A DNA stretch of 64,000 nucleotides from Aphanomyces cochlioides (lineage: Eukaryota; Oomycota; Saprolegniomycetes; Saprolegniales; Verrucalvaceae): positions 1,488,001 to 1,552,000 of the forward strand of contig JAHQRK010000012.1 of assembly GCA_019828595.1 (NCBI GenBank), written 5' to 3'. Shown in pieces: positions 53,701-64,000 of this stretch; positions within the stretch are counted from its first letter, which is position 1; every line of letters starts with the position of its first letter. The notes below the pieces were generated by a model, which was not told the origin of the DNA, did not search any database, and worked only from the letters and a program-made list of their open reading frames with translations. A program made the translations under genes and the position numbers.

Positions 53701-56700
53701 TTAGTCGTCCCTTTGGTCAGACCACATCACATGGAGCAAAAGACACTCTTCGTTCTGGTCGGACCCGTCGTTGATGAAGAGGTAGACTTTTTTCGAGCAC
53801 GCAATGGAATGTGGAGCAAAGGCAAGCCGGAGAAAGCCATCTCCGTAACCTGGCAGCAGCAACTTTGGCTCTCGTGGCTTCATGATAGATGGATCGCTGC
53901 TTCGAAGGATGAACAATCGATCATCATCCCATGGATTTCGATATGATATTTTCTACCACAATGTTATATGACATGGATGAAAGGGGCCATTTCAGTACCT
54001 TGAGGACGGGCACACCAAGTGGTAGCGTGACATCAAATACTTTAGTCACAACGGGCTCGGTTGTTGTAGTATTGAGAAGCCACGACCCAACGAGCTCATA
54101 GCTGTCGACATCTACGAAATTATCAATATTGGAAACCCATGCGAGCCAGGTACGTACCAACGAGATTGACCACAATCTGCTTGATTCTTATTTCCATCGA
54201 ACAAAAGAGCAGTTCAATGCGATTGAAAGCATGAGGGAGGAGTTGGAAGATGCGATCTGGATTGAACTAGCCATTTCTCATCAGCAAGCAAATTTAAGTA
54301 CGACTTCTTTTACTTGGACTTCGTGAGGCTGGGAACTGTAGCAGCGTACTCGTCGAGGCATTGTATCGCCTTTGATAATGAGCTCGTTGCGCACGCCTTG
54401 ACCCATTGACGCTTGCAAATCCAATCTACCACGGAATTATAAACAAACTTTCGTTGACCCCCAACCTGAGCATTGCTTGGACACATATTCGCCAAATTTC
54501 AAACAAACGTGCATGATACATGTCTTCATAGAGCAGGAGATAAAACTCGCCAGTGCTGGGGTATTCGCCGACGCGGTATTTGACAAAGATTTCCAGTGGC
54601 ATGTGCTTGTGCTGAATGAAGATGAGTCAGTAGTCATTGCTTTGTTTGTACCTCAACTGCTTTCGTTTCAACAATGACACTTGGATCAGGACATGCGACG
54701 AATTTATCTTTGCTTGGCCTCGGTTGGTTTGGGTGATCCATTTCGTCATGAGGATCTTGTACAAATTTCAAACATCGACGAAGGATGGCGTTTGCTGCGT
54801 GGAAATATCGATATGTCCTGTGGCACACAAAGGGTTGTGGTTGAATATGCACTTGCATCACTGAAATGACATGGCCATGGGCGACGCTCTTGATGTAGAC
54901 TGGGACGGTTCGCGTCTGCTTGGCTAATTGTAGTGTCAGGAGACGAAATGGTAGCATGACACTGTCGCCGCCTTCGAGAAGAAGCTCATGCATATCGTCG
55001 ATCATGTCTACTTCAACAGCCCCAGCGTTGTTCTCAGCAACATTGATGCACATGGGAACATAGTCGCGATAATATTGCCACTCTTCGCTGGAAGTGACAA
55101 GCAACAATTCTGGGTCATGCCATTCGATGCGAAACCGCTCAGCATGTCCGTACGGATTTCTCACGGGAACTTCAAAAAAGAGCATCGTACCGAAGCGAGG
55201 GTACAAATGGATTGTAGTCGTCACATGGTCTCGCAAGAGTGCGTTGATGAGCGATTTCTTGTGTCCGTCGCGATAATATTGTACCACTTGCAGCATTTTG
55301 TTCTTTTGTGCCACAAACGCGTCGACTTGGGCTTGTCCATGTTTTGGAATTGCCCTGTTTGTCATCGAAGCGGCTTGAATGAGCTCTCTTTGCGCTTGGT
55401 TTGTATTTCGGTGGCGAAGGCGGTACTGTCGCAGCCTTTCCAGCTGTCGGGCGTACACTTTGTCATGCATAACTGGCGCGTCGCAAACGTAGCCAGCGCT
55501 ATCGAGGTCGTCGATGACACTTAGTCCCAATTCCATGATAAACTGAACAAAATCAACCCGAAGCACTTCTCCAGTTCCTTTTTGAGTGTATTTGTCAAGA
55601 AGTAATCCCGCGGGAACTCCACGAGCCAAGGCAGCAATTGCTGCCTTTCGTAACTTGAGCTCAAGCACTCGGACTTCAGGTTCTGTACTGAATCGATACT
55701 CTTCTTGAACCACTTGACGTGCTGATTCGCTATTGCGTCGTGATTCCCGCACTCGGTTCGTGTCAGAGTCGCTTTCCGGTTTTTGAACTCTGGATGGGGT
55801 TTGCACTTGTGACGTCTTGGATTTATCTGCTGTTGGTGTATCACCCTTCGTTGCGGACAAAGATGAAGGAATATTCCGCAATGGAGGAACTTTTTGATAG
55901 AGCTTTCTAAACTCGTCAAGAGAAATGGTTCCATTTGCGTCTTTGTCGAGGCTCTCACAGAGCGCAGTGACTTCTGGTGCCTTGAACTGAGATAAATTGA
56001 GCTCCTTAAGACCGGCCTCAAACTCAACGTAAGACACTGCACCGTCACCGTTGGCGTCAAAATGGGCAAAGGCTTGATACACGTCAACTCCTTTTGCTTG
56101 AGCACGACCCAACAAATCGCGAAGGGTATCGAGTAAACCAGCGGAGTCCACGACTACCGGTTCTTTTGGTTTTAGTTTTGTTTCTGTCATTGCTTCGGCA
56201 TAACCACCAGAGGACGTACTCTGGTGATGCCCGGCTTCTTTTTGGCCTGCTTCTGACTCGCTGTACAAAGTGTGGATCTCAGTCAGCGAAATACTTCCAC
56301 TCTTGTCCTTATCCAAGGTGTTGAAAACTGCCGTGATTTCAGCCTCTTTCAAGCTCGTCACGCCTATTGCTTCCAAAGCTTTTTTGAACTCATCCACTGA
56401 AACTTTTCTATCGCCGTCACCATCGACTTGAGCAAGCATTTTCTCGATGTCAACACCACTGTCATTAGCTTGCTGTAAGATTGTTCGTAGCTTGTTCAAG
56501 GCAACCCTTGGCGCAACTCTTTGTGAGATCGGCTGCGATGGACGCTTAACAAGTGACGGTTTCTTTCCAGCACCTGGCTTACTTTCGGTAGTCATGCTGG
56601 GTGTTTGCTTTTGACTTTCAATCAGCGGAGCGGTTCCTTCGTACAGTGATTTTAGCTCGACACGACTAATTCCCCCGTCTTTGCCTTCAAGCAATTTTCG

Positions 56701-59700
56701 AATTTCGGCCATTTCACTATCTGGGAGCTCGATATTTAGAGCACGAAGTCCAGCCACCAACGCTTCAGCTGAAATAGTGGCTTGCTCGCTCGTTGGGGGA
56801 AATGTAGTGTCAAAGTCTGAACCTGTTTCCTTTTCTTTCTGGAATGCATCTCGCAACTTTTGCAGGACCGCTTTTTCTCCTTTAGGGGTTACGTCCGCAC
56901 TGATTTGCTGAGTTTTGGAGCCCTTCTTTGCAAGCGATGGTTTACTTACCTTTGGAGCACTTGGCTTAATAGATTTTTCGATTTTAGACGACTGCTCCAA
57001 TGGCTCTTTTGTTTCATTTGACGACACATTGCCACCGCTTGCTATCTTGTCTTTTGATTCCTTGTCGCTCTCAGCCCATAAGTCTTTGATTTCATTGTCG
57101 CTTTCTCCACCGCTTTTAGATTTTGGGTTGGCCGTACTCTTCTTTAGGGCGTCATCTTTGGCAGATTGATCGCTTAATACCTTTTTGGACTCTTTGTCGC
57201 TGTTTGCCCACAAATCTTTGATTTCACCTTCACTATCAGATGCTTTGGATGCTTTGGATGATGGCTTTCGCGAAAGCGGAGGCTTCTTTGCTGCTGGTTC
57301 TTGTTCGTCGTTTTCTTTTGGCGTCTCTGGGGTGCCCCCTTCCTTGCTGTTAGCCTTCATTACGTTTGGTGGAGATGAGAGCAGTTTCTTCAATTCTGCC
57401 AAAGAGATTGTGTCATTTTTGTTGATATCTAATGCATGACGAATGTCTGAAATGTCTTGTTTTGTCAGCGCATCGGCATTTATTTCGAGCAAAAATGCAT
57501 CAAAGTCAGTAAAACTCAAGACGCCACTTTCATTGAATGGCGCCAAGGTGCTGTCAATGTCAGTGCCTTTAGATTTGGCTTGGAATAGGTAATCATGAAG
57601 CTTCGTAATTGCATTCATCGATGGCGCCTTTTCTCCATGAGGACGTGACACTTTGTCTGGAGATTTATCCTCAGACTGCTTTTGTTCGTCGATCTTTTGG
57701 GTAGGTGGGTCACTTACCGGCTTCTCAAGCGTTGTGTTCACAGTATCATCATTGGTGTTGGTCTTGGATTGCTCATTAATTGCTTTAGCTGAAGTTGCAT
57801 CGACATTTGTTGCCATTTCTTGAATCTCCTGGGTGGTTTTTGCTTCCCCTTGCGTAGTCTCCACTTCTTGAATTTTCTTATCATTTTTGGTTGGATTTTC
57901 AACAATGTCAGCACGTTCGCTTTTGTTGGTAATATCTGGGATGTGTTGAAGCTCAGGCGTTATCATGTTGTCCGATGATGAAGCATTTACCAGCGTTGAC
58001 TCAACGTTTGCTGCGTTTTCAACACTAAGTTGTGTGTTGTGGGCTTCAGTCGTTCCATTTGTTTGGACTACAACTTCTTCTGATTTAGGTGTTTCAGATG
58101 ACTCTCCGCTCTTCAATTGTTTTTCAACTTGCTTTGGGTCGTACAATATCTTAAACTCGCTCAGCGAAATTGATCCACTTTGGTCTTTGTCGAGTCTGCG
58201 TTCGATATCTCGAATCTCGGCGTTCGTCAAAGAGTCTAGATTCAGGTCTTTGATTGCTGATTCAAATTCGTCGTATGAGATTGCTCCATTTCCATCTTTA
58301 TCAAAATGGGCAAAGGCTTGATCGATATCAATGTTGTCCTCTTTGGCACGCTGGAGTAATCCAGCTAGCTTCTCCATGGGTGTTTCGCGCTTTTTCGCTG
58401 GCATGGCAGGAGGTTTTGATCGTTGCTTTGCCAACGGAGGCTTCTTAGTTTTCTTTTCGTCACTACTTGACGCTGTAGCTGATTTGGTCGCCTCGGAGAC
58501 AGGCATTTGGCCCACTGCGTAGATCTTTTTGAACTCTAAGAGGGAAATCGAGCCACTCTTATCTTGGTCTAATGCTGAGCGGAGTTGCTCCAAGTCCGCC
58601 ACGTTGAAATCACCAATCTTAAGTTCATGTAGTGCCTTGTCAAACTCGTCGTAGGCAATATTGCCATCGCCATCCTTGTCAAAGTGGGTGAACGCTTGGT
58701 CGATGTCCACACCACTGGCTTGAGCCTTGACGAGGAATTCCCGAAGCCGATCGATCGGCGAGACGACGACTGCGTTCTGATCAGTCTTGGAACCTTTTTT
58801 TGCAAGCCATCGTTTTTGTCTTCCAGGAGCATTTGGTTTGCTAGAAGCAGTGGACTTCGTCGGTGTACTGTAGAGGGGTTTAAAATTGTCCAGAGAAAGT
58901 GATCCAGTCTTCTCTTTGTCCAGATCGGCTCGAATTGCTGCCAAGTCTTCCGAGGACAGCGTATTAAATCCAAGCTTGGCCATCGTTGCGTCAAATTCTT
59001 CGTAAGATATGATTCCATCTCCATTTGAATCAAATTGAGCAAATGCATCAGTGATGTTGATTCCCTGCTCTGCCGCCTTGCTGAGAAGATCTTTTAGTTT
59101 TTGCATTTGTTGTGATGCGTTCGACGTTGCGACCTTTCCATCGTACAAACTTCTAAACTCGTCAAGGGAAATCGAACCACTCTGGTCGCGATCCAGTGCT
59201 TGTCGAATCGTTTTCAAGTCTTCAGCTGTCAATGAGTCAAATTTCAGCTCCTTCATAGCTTGATTAAATTCGTCGTACGAAATTGATCCATTGCCATCTT
59301 TGTCAAAATGCTTGAATGCTTTGTCGATATCAACACCCTGGTCTTGCGCGCGACGGAGCAGCGCTTTCAACGTCGCCATGGGTGCCTTCACTTCTGTGCC
59401 GAGGAATGCTCCAAGTTCATCGAGGGAAATTGATCCTGATTGACTTTTATTGATACTTCGGAAGAGCGCATCAACCTCTTGTTCCGTAACATTGTTAAAC
59501 GGAAGCTTCGCCATTCCAATGGCAAATACAGAGCGATCGATTCCCTTATCTTTGTTCTCAGTGAAGTGGTTGAAAGAATCTTCAAGGGGAACACCCTCAG
59601 TAATAGCCTTGCGCAGAAGTGCGCGGAATCTTGAGGCCAAACTAATATTGAGAAAAGTTTGAAACTCTCGGAGCGATACATTTCCACTAGCATCTTTGTC

Positions 59701-62700
59701 CAAGTCGGCAAAAATTTTGTTCATATCGGATTTGGTCCATTGAACAGTTCCAAACTCACGCAGCGCTTTAGAAAAGTCTTCGTACGAAACCATACCCGAG
59801 TTACTCTTGTCAAAGTGGGCAAATGCCTGCTCAACGTCGATTCCATCTTCGATTGCTTTTTGTAGCATCGTCAATAATTTCTTTGTGGGTGAGATTGCTG
59901 CTTGCTCAGCACGGGTTCGAGGCGTAGCAAGCGAGAGGAATTCGTCGTAGTTGATCCTTCCATCTTTGTCTTTGTCTAACACTCGCACGAGGGCCTGTAT
60001 TGTCTCATCCGTTGTGTCCTTGAATCCAAGCTCCTTGAGAGCCTTGACAAATTCATCGGCCGAGATCTCACGACTGCCATCTTTGTCAAAGTGCTGAAAG
60101 CATCCGCCTAAATCTATTCCTTTTGCTTGGGCTTCACGGAATAGAGTGGCCAACTGGACTTGAATCGGCTTCGCCAAGATCGCCTCTTGGTTCTTTTTCC
60201 CCACGCAAAACTCTAGGAATTCCTTATACGAAACATTGCCGTCGCCATTGACATCACATTTGGCGAGGACAAGTTTCAAGTGCACTTCTGGAATGGGGCA
60301 TTTGAGCACTCGCAAAGCTTGATCGAGTTCAAAAGCTGAAAGGTTGCCGCTTCCATCGGAGTCAAATTGCGCAAAGGCGTCGTGCACACTCACACCTTGA
60401 TCTGCTGCACGAGTCAACACACGTCCAAGACGCCTTTGAACCATGCGGACTGGATCGAATGGGACTTTGGCAAATTGGAGAAATTCCATGATATCGATCG
60501 TGCCGCTTTTATCGTTATCAATGCGAAGCACAAGTTCTTGAAGCATTGCTGGACTGAGTTGCCCGTCCAAGTCCAAGTCTTTCATTACTTTCATGAACTC
60601 TGGGTATGAAATAGTTCCACTAGCATCAGCATCCATGTGCTGGAAGAGCTCACCGATATCAACGCCGTTGGCGACTGTGCGCTTTAAAACCGCTTGAAGG
60701 GTCTCAAGAACACTGTCTTGTGCACTTGATTCGAGCCCCATGTACTTTATGAACTCCATGTAAGAAATAGTTCCATTGCCATCGTCATCCAAGGAGCGGC
60801 AAAATTCTTCGAAAGCTCGTCGATCTTGCGCTTGAAAGCCTAGACGAGCCAATGCACTCTCAAATTCTCGACATGTAAGTTGACCATCTCGCGAAGTGTC
60901 CAGTTGACGAAATATTGCTGCTACATCAACGCCTTGCTCCACTGATCGAGTAAATACCGCTCGGAGCTCTTGTCGCAGCCTCAAGTGAAGATGCTTCGTT
61001 AAATATGCCATAAATTCAACGTGATTCACACGACCGTCGTGCTTCACGTCAAAAGCAGCAATGCACGCGCGAATGCTCTCAGGCTGACATGCTTGAAATT
61101 TTGGTCCAAAATCTCTCAGTAGCTGAGTGAATTCAGTGGATGTGATCAAGCCGTCGTTGTCGCTGTCAAGCTCTTGAAATGCTTTGGCAAGATCGATACC
61201 GTGAGCAATCGCATCGAGAATGGCACAACGGAGGTCGTTCGCCAGATTAAATCCTGAAGATTTGGATGAAGACTGCGTGGCTCGCGTAGTTAATAACGCT
61301 AGGAGCGCTTGAGCGTCTAGTCGATTTGCACGCGTTGATGTCGTCTCAAAACGTTTGCATAGGCGATCTATTTCATCCTTGGTGATAGATGTCCCATCGC
61401 TTTGACCACGCGAAACAACACGACGACTTCTGGTCTTGCTTGATGACGTTTCGTCCTCGAGAAATCTTTCTTTGATCAAAAGCTGTCGAAGTTCTTCGTT
61501 TGTGTCGGCCAAATGTTTCGCTCTCACCCGATGTCTTGGTCCTTGCGGCGGGAGGCTATTTTGGTCGTCATGGGGGACTTTCGCAAACCGCCAATTGCCA
61601 ACAGAAGAGTCTTGATGCGGCAAGACGATCGGATTTGGGCATGGCGTGGATGTTGAGGCTAGATTGGCTAGCAGGACTTGTATTGCGCCGATAGTTTGAT
61701 TGGATTCGCGATCATGGAGGTCATACTCAGCATGGCATTTCTTGACACGTAATCCTTGGTGAAGTAAGTCATGCAATGGAATTGATAGACTTCCAATGGG
61801 CAGAAGACTATCGCCATCCCAGACATCGACTAACAATGATTTTGTCAATAGATACGTCGCGAATTCCATCGGCTCGAGAGGGCAACATTTAGTTGTGTGG
61901 ACGTCAAAGTGGATTGCTAAGGACGGCTTCTTGGCATGGTCGCGACAGAGGAGGTACAATGCAGGAGACCCCGTAGATGTGACAAATAATCTCTCCGTGC
62001 GTATTGGCGCAAACGTGTAGAATTGAAAAGTGAAATAGACTGAAGCGGGAACTTGTGTCGTCTCAAGAGTGCGAAGGGCTGCAAACTGAATTTGTATCTC
62101 AAGCAAGTTCAGACCATCTTTCAGTTCGTCTGCCACTGATTTAGCCACCACAGACTCGTGGTGGTGTCTTGCATCGGGTTCAGATGATACATTGTCGTAG
62201 AATCCGTGACGAGTCAATAAAGATTTTGATGCTCGAGAGAGTTGATGGCTTGGTGTGGGATCATCTGAAATGACCGTGGTGAGTGCCTCTTCAAACTCGA
62301 GAGATCTTCGAGGGGGTAAAGGGTGGCCTTTGGACTTGACAGGTGAGAAAGGGCGAAGAGGTGACTGAAGTGCTTGCGCAAGAGCAGCATCCCTCTGCGC
62401 CTTTTCATACAACTCACGCATCCATTTGTCGCGCTCTGCTGTGTTATCATTATTTCCTTTTGGTGCTTCCTTGGTCTCATCGCCCTCTTCGTCTGACGAT
62501 GGAAGCGACGCACCTTCCACGAGCAATTCCAAGTCGCAAGAGGCGAAGGAATCCTCTAAAATACCAGCTTTCGCGGGGTTTTGCCATACCGGTGGGGTGT
62601 AGATTACATTGTCAGAATACGGTCTGGCCTTGGTGCCACTCAAGAGCTCGACATTGATGCGGTCGCTGTCTACGTGTTGATGAACGTGGCAATAAATTCC

Positions 62701-64000
62701 AAAACATTGCAAAAATGTACCTTGAGTTCTTTCTTCACCTTTTCTTGATGACTTGTCATGGTAGTAAAACTTCTTGCCATCGCTAGGGATGAGAGCACGT
62801 GCACCAATGGTTACGACCACGACGTCTTCAGTCGGCAATGGTTCCTTCTCGCTCTTGGGTTTGGCATTTTTTGGCCAAACTAATCGAAAATGAACTGTGT
62901 ACTGGAGTAAAACAACAACGGCGAAGAGAGGACTGAGGGTGTAGCCTTTCAGTTTGACAGGCGAGTCGGCTACGGCTGTAAGAGTGTTACTTCCGTGATC
63001 GCACTTCAGTGGCACAGTATGTTGGCGAGTACGAAAGCAACGTCCGTTGTGAAGCGCCAGTTTGAGAACACGAGTTGCGACTTCGCCAGTGAGAGATTGG
63101 ACGTCTTTGTACATGACCTTGCGGGTCTTGGTCAACCTCTCAATCAAATTGGCTTCGAGCTCTTCACGAAGGTGGACAAAAGCTTGAAATGGCTTGACGG
63201 TCAGTGTAAATTCTTCAGCTGTTGCTATTTCCTTTGGTAGGTTCAGTACTGAGTTTGAATTGGCGACTCCGACAAGACTGTCGCCACGAAGGCCAGGAAT
63301 GCGGTCACGAGAGCTCACGAGTTCATTCTTCCGCAGTAATGACGAGACTTTTGCCAGCGGGTCGTACGGCCGCACGTAATAGAGGAGTTTACAGCCAGGA
63401 ACTTTGTCTTGAGTTTGCCAATCCTTCGGTGCAACGACCCATAAGTTTCGTGGACTGCCTTGAAATACCGCAACTGTCAGTGTTGACCCCACGTTCCCGG
63501 CAAGTTTTTGGCCAAACATGGGCATAATGCACCAGCCACAGCCATGGGCAGCGCGAGTCAGCAATGAAGCGCGATCTTTTTCAAATGCAACAAGCTCAAC
63601 AACGGCGACGCAATTGGGATCAACCACATCCGATATGAAGGCAACTGAGATCTCAATCAAAACATCTGCCTTGCGATCGTCTGGTTTTAGCTCAGGACTC
63701 AACCATGTATTGCCAAAGAATCGTTTGGTGAGGCTGTGGAAGAACGTAACCTGGACGCCATAATAGACTAGCGTGTGTTGAAGTTTTTCAGGAACGGGCC
63801 AGTTCTTCACAGCGTGGAGGTCAATAGAGTATCCTGACACTTTATTGACTCGTGCAGGCGCACACTCTCCTTCCGGGACTGGCATGACAATGTTGTCCTT
63901 TCGGAATCGCTCAAACACTTTTTCACGTTCTTGCCAAAGCTCCGACCCACTTTTGCCTCTGAGTTTTGTTGGACCTCTTGATTTCTTCGTTGACCCATTC
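53701..64000 (-). CDS. NPHP4: Giant nephrocystin-4 with inserted EF-hand array (5' end off window)
   Basis: Six visible exons, complement(join(53701..53952, 53999..54111, 54158..54266, 54314..54425, 54466..54611, 54652..>64000)), at least 3,359 aa; the frame is open to the right edge. Introns are 40-47 nt and their phases fit. NPHP4 works at the ciliary transition zone. N-terminal matches: FFGNTWLSPELKP, CVAVVELVAFEK, IPGLRGDS, VYFTFQFYTFAP, VDVWDGDSLLPIGS, HLADTNEELRQLL. C-terminal matches across spliced exons: VRNPYGHAERFRIEWHDPE, QPFVCHRTYRYFHAAN, CPDPSVIVETKAVE, EIFVKYRVGEYPSTGEFYLL, RLDLQASMGQG, VRCYSSQPHEVQFNPDRIF, VNLVDVDSYELVGSWLL, YLFINDGSDQNEECLLLHV. Between these halves sits an approximately 1,900-residue EF-hand array, absent from human NPHP4 (1,426 aa). 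All large-exon sequence is free of stops, so the fusion is coding, not an assembly of fragments. Confidence 0.9.
55510..61200 (-). repeat. EF-hand tandem array inside the NPHP4-like gene
   Basis: About 30 EF-hand-like loops in roughly 15 pairs. The odd hand of a pair often reads AFxHFDKDGNGxISYDEF after a lead of form LxxLLxxAxxxGVDI; the even hand often reads LDKDxSGSISLxEFxxLY. Roughly 20 loops keep Asp at 1, D/N/S at 3 and 5, Gly at 6 and Glu at 12, so should bind calcium; the others are degenerate (for example TENKDKGIDRSV, NESGVLSFTD). Low-complexity linkers occur at about 57.0-58.1 kb, including a doublet EIKDLWA(N/E)SDKESK and recurring basic phrases such as KKPPLAKQRSK and KPSLAKKGSK. 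Confidence 0.9.

Noticed and set aside
54437..54637. Separate minus-strand ORF downstream of the giant gene
   Set aside because: Another frame of the same bases, after a 40-nt intron, gives the conserved NPHP4 continuation, so it is a spliced exon and not a gene.
57965..58321. 118-codon plus-strand frame within the EF-hand exon
   Set aside because: Antisense shadow of the EF-hand array; no domain.
1..64000. CRISPR arrays, operons or bacterial origin
   Set aside because: Spliceosomal introns throughout, monocistronic genes and no regularly spaced repeats of CRISPR type.

Overview
The window is eukaryotic and reads like a saprolegnialean oomycete, Aphanomyces-like. This is an inference from gene content and style: compact protein genes, GT-AG introns nearly all 37-58 nt, a flagellar/ciliary gene (nephrocystin-4), a UFM1-ligase gene, and a transposon mix (Crypton, Tc1/mariner, IS630-like, pogo, PIF/Harbinger, Merlin-like) typical of these genomes. 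I see no bacterial operon features, rRNA, tRNA or CRISPR.

Layout. Positions 1-11.2 kb are an accessory, repeat-rich stretch: a truncated-by-edge hypothetical gene, a small zinc-finger/SET gene, a Cys-rich membrane protein, a 32-bp minisatellite, a frameshifted Crypton abutting a Merlin-like fragment, a broken IS630/Tc1-type transposase and a hypothetical ORF with an in-frame tandem repeat. Positions 11.2-15 kb are a short gene island: a PX-domain gene that looks cut short, a SETD3/LSMT-type methyltransferase with six exons, and a mitochondrial carrier with five exons. Positions 15-29.9 kb are a transposon graveyard. It contains several PIF/Harbinger pieces, one complete Tc1/mariner element with 27-bp inverted repeats and TA target duplication, and one complete pogo-like element with inverted repeats and a single stop codon in its transposase.

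Positions 29.9-64 kb are dense host genes: sphingosine kinase, a mucin-like type I membrane protein, a signal-peptide-peptidase-like protease with PA domain, two ISG12/IFI6-like membrane proteins in opposite orientation, an EF-hand/WD40 protein, a PH plus phosphoglycerate-mutase-type phosphatase fusion, a coiled-coil protein, a small secreted protein, pyruvate kinase, another coiled-coil protein, UFL1, and a giant nephrocystin-4 gene.

The standout is the last gene. The N- and C-terminal parts match nephrocystin-4 (NPHP4), but about 1,900 residues containing roughly 30 EF-hand-like loops sit between the two halves, giving a protein of more than 3,350 residues that runs off the right edge. Its last five introns could be placed exactly and restore the conserved NPHP4 C-terminus. 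Its stop codon lies one base from the stop codon of the convergent UFL1 gene. The genes are monocistronic; no shared pathway is evident beyond a possible calcium/cilium theme (NPHP4-EF, EF-hand/WD40).
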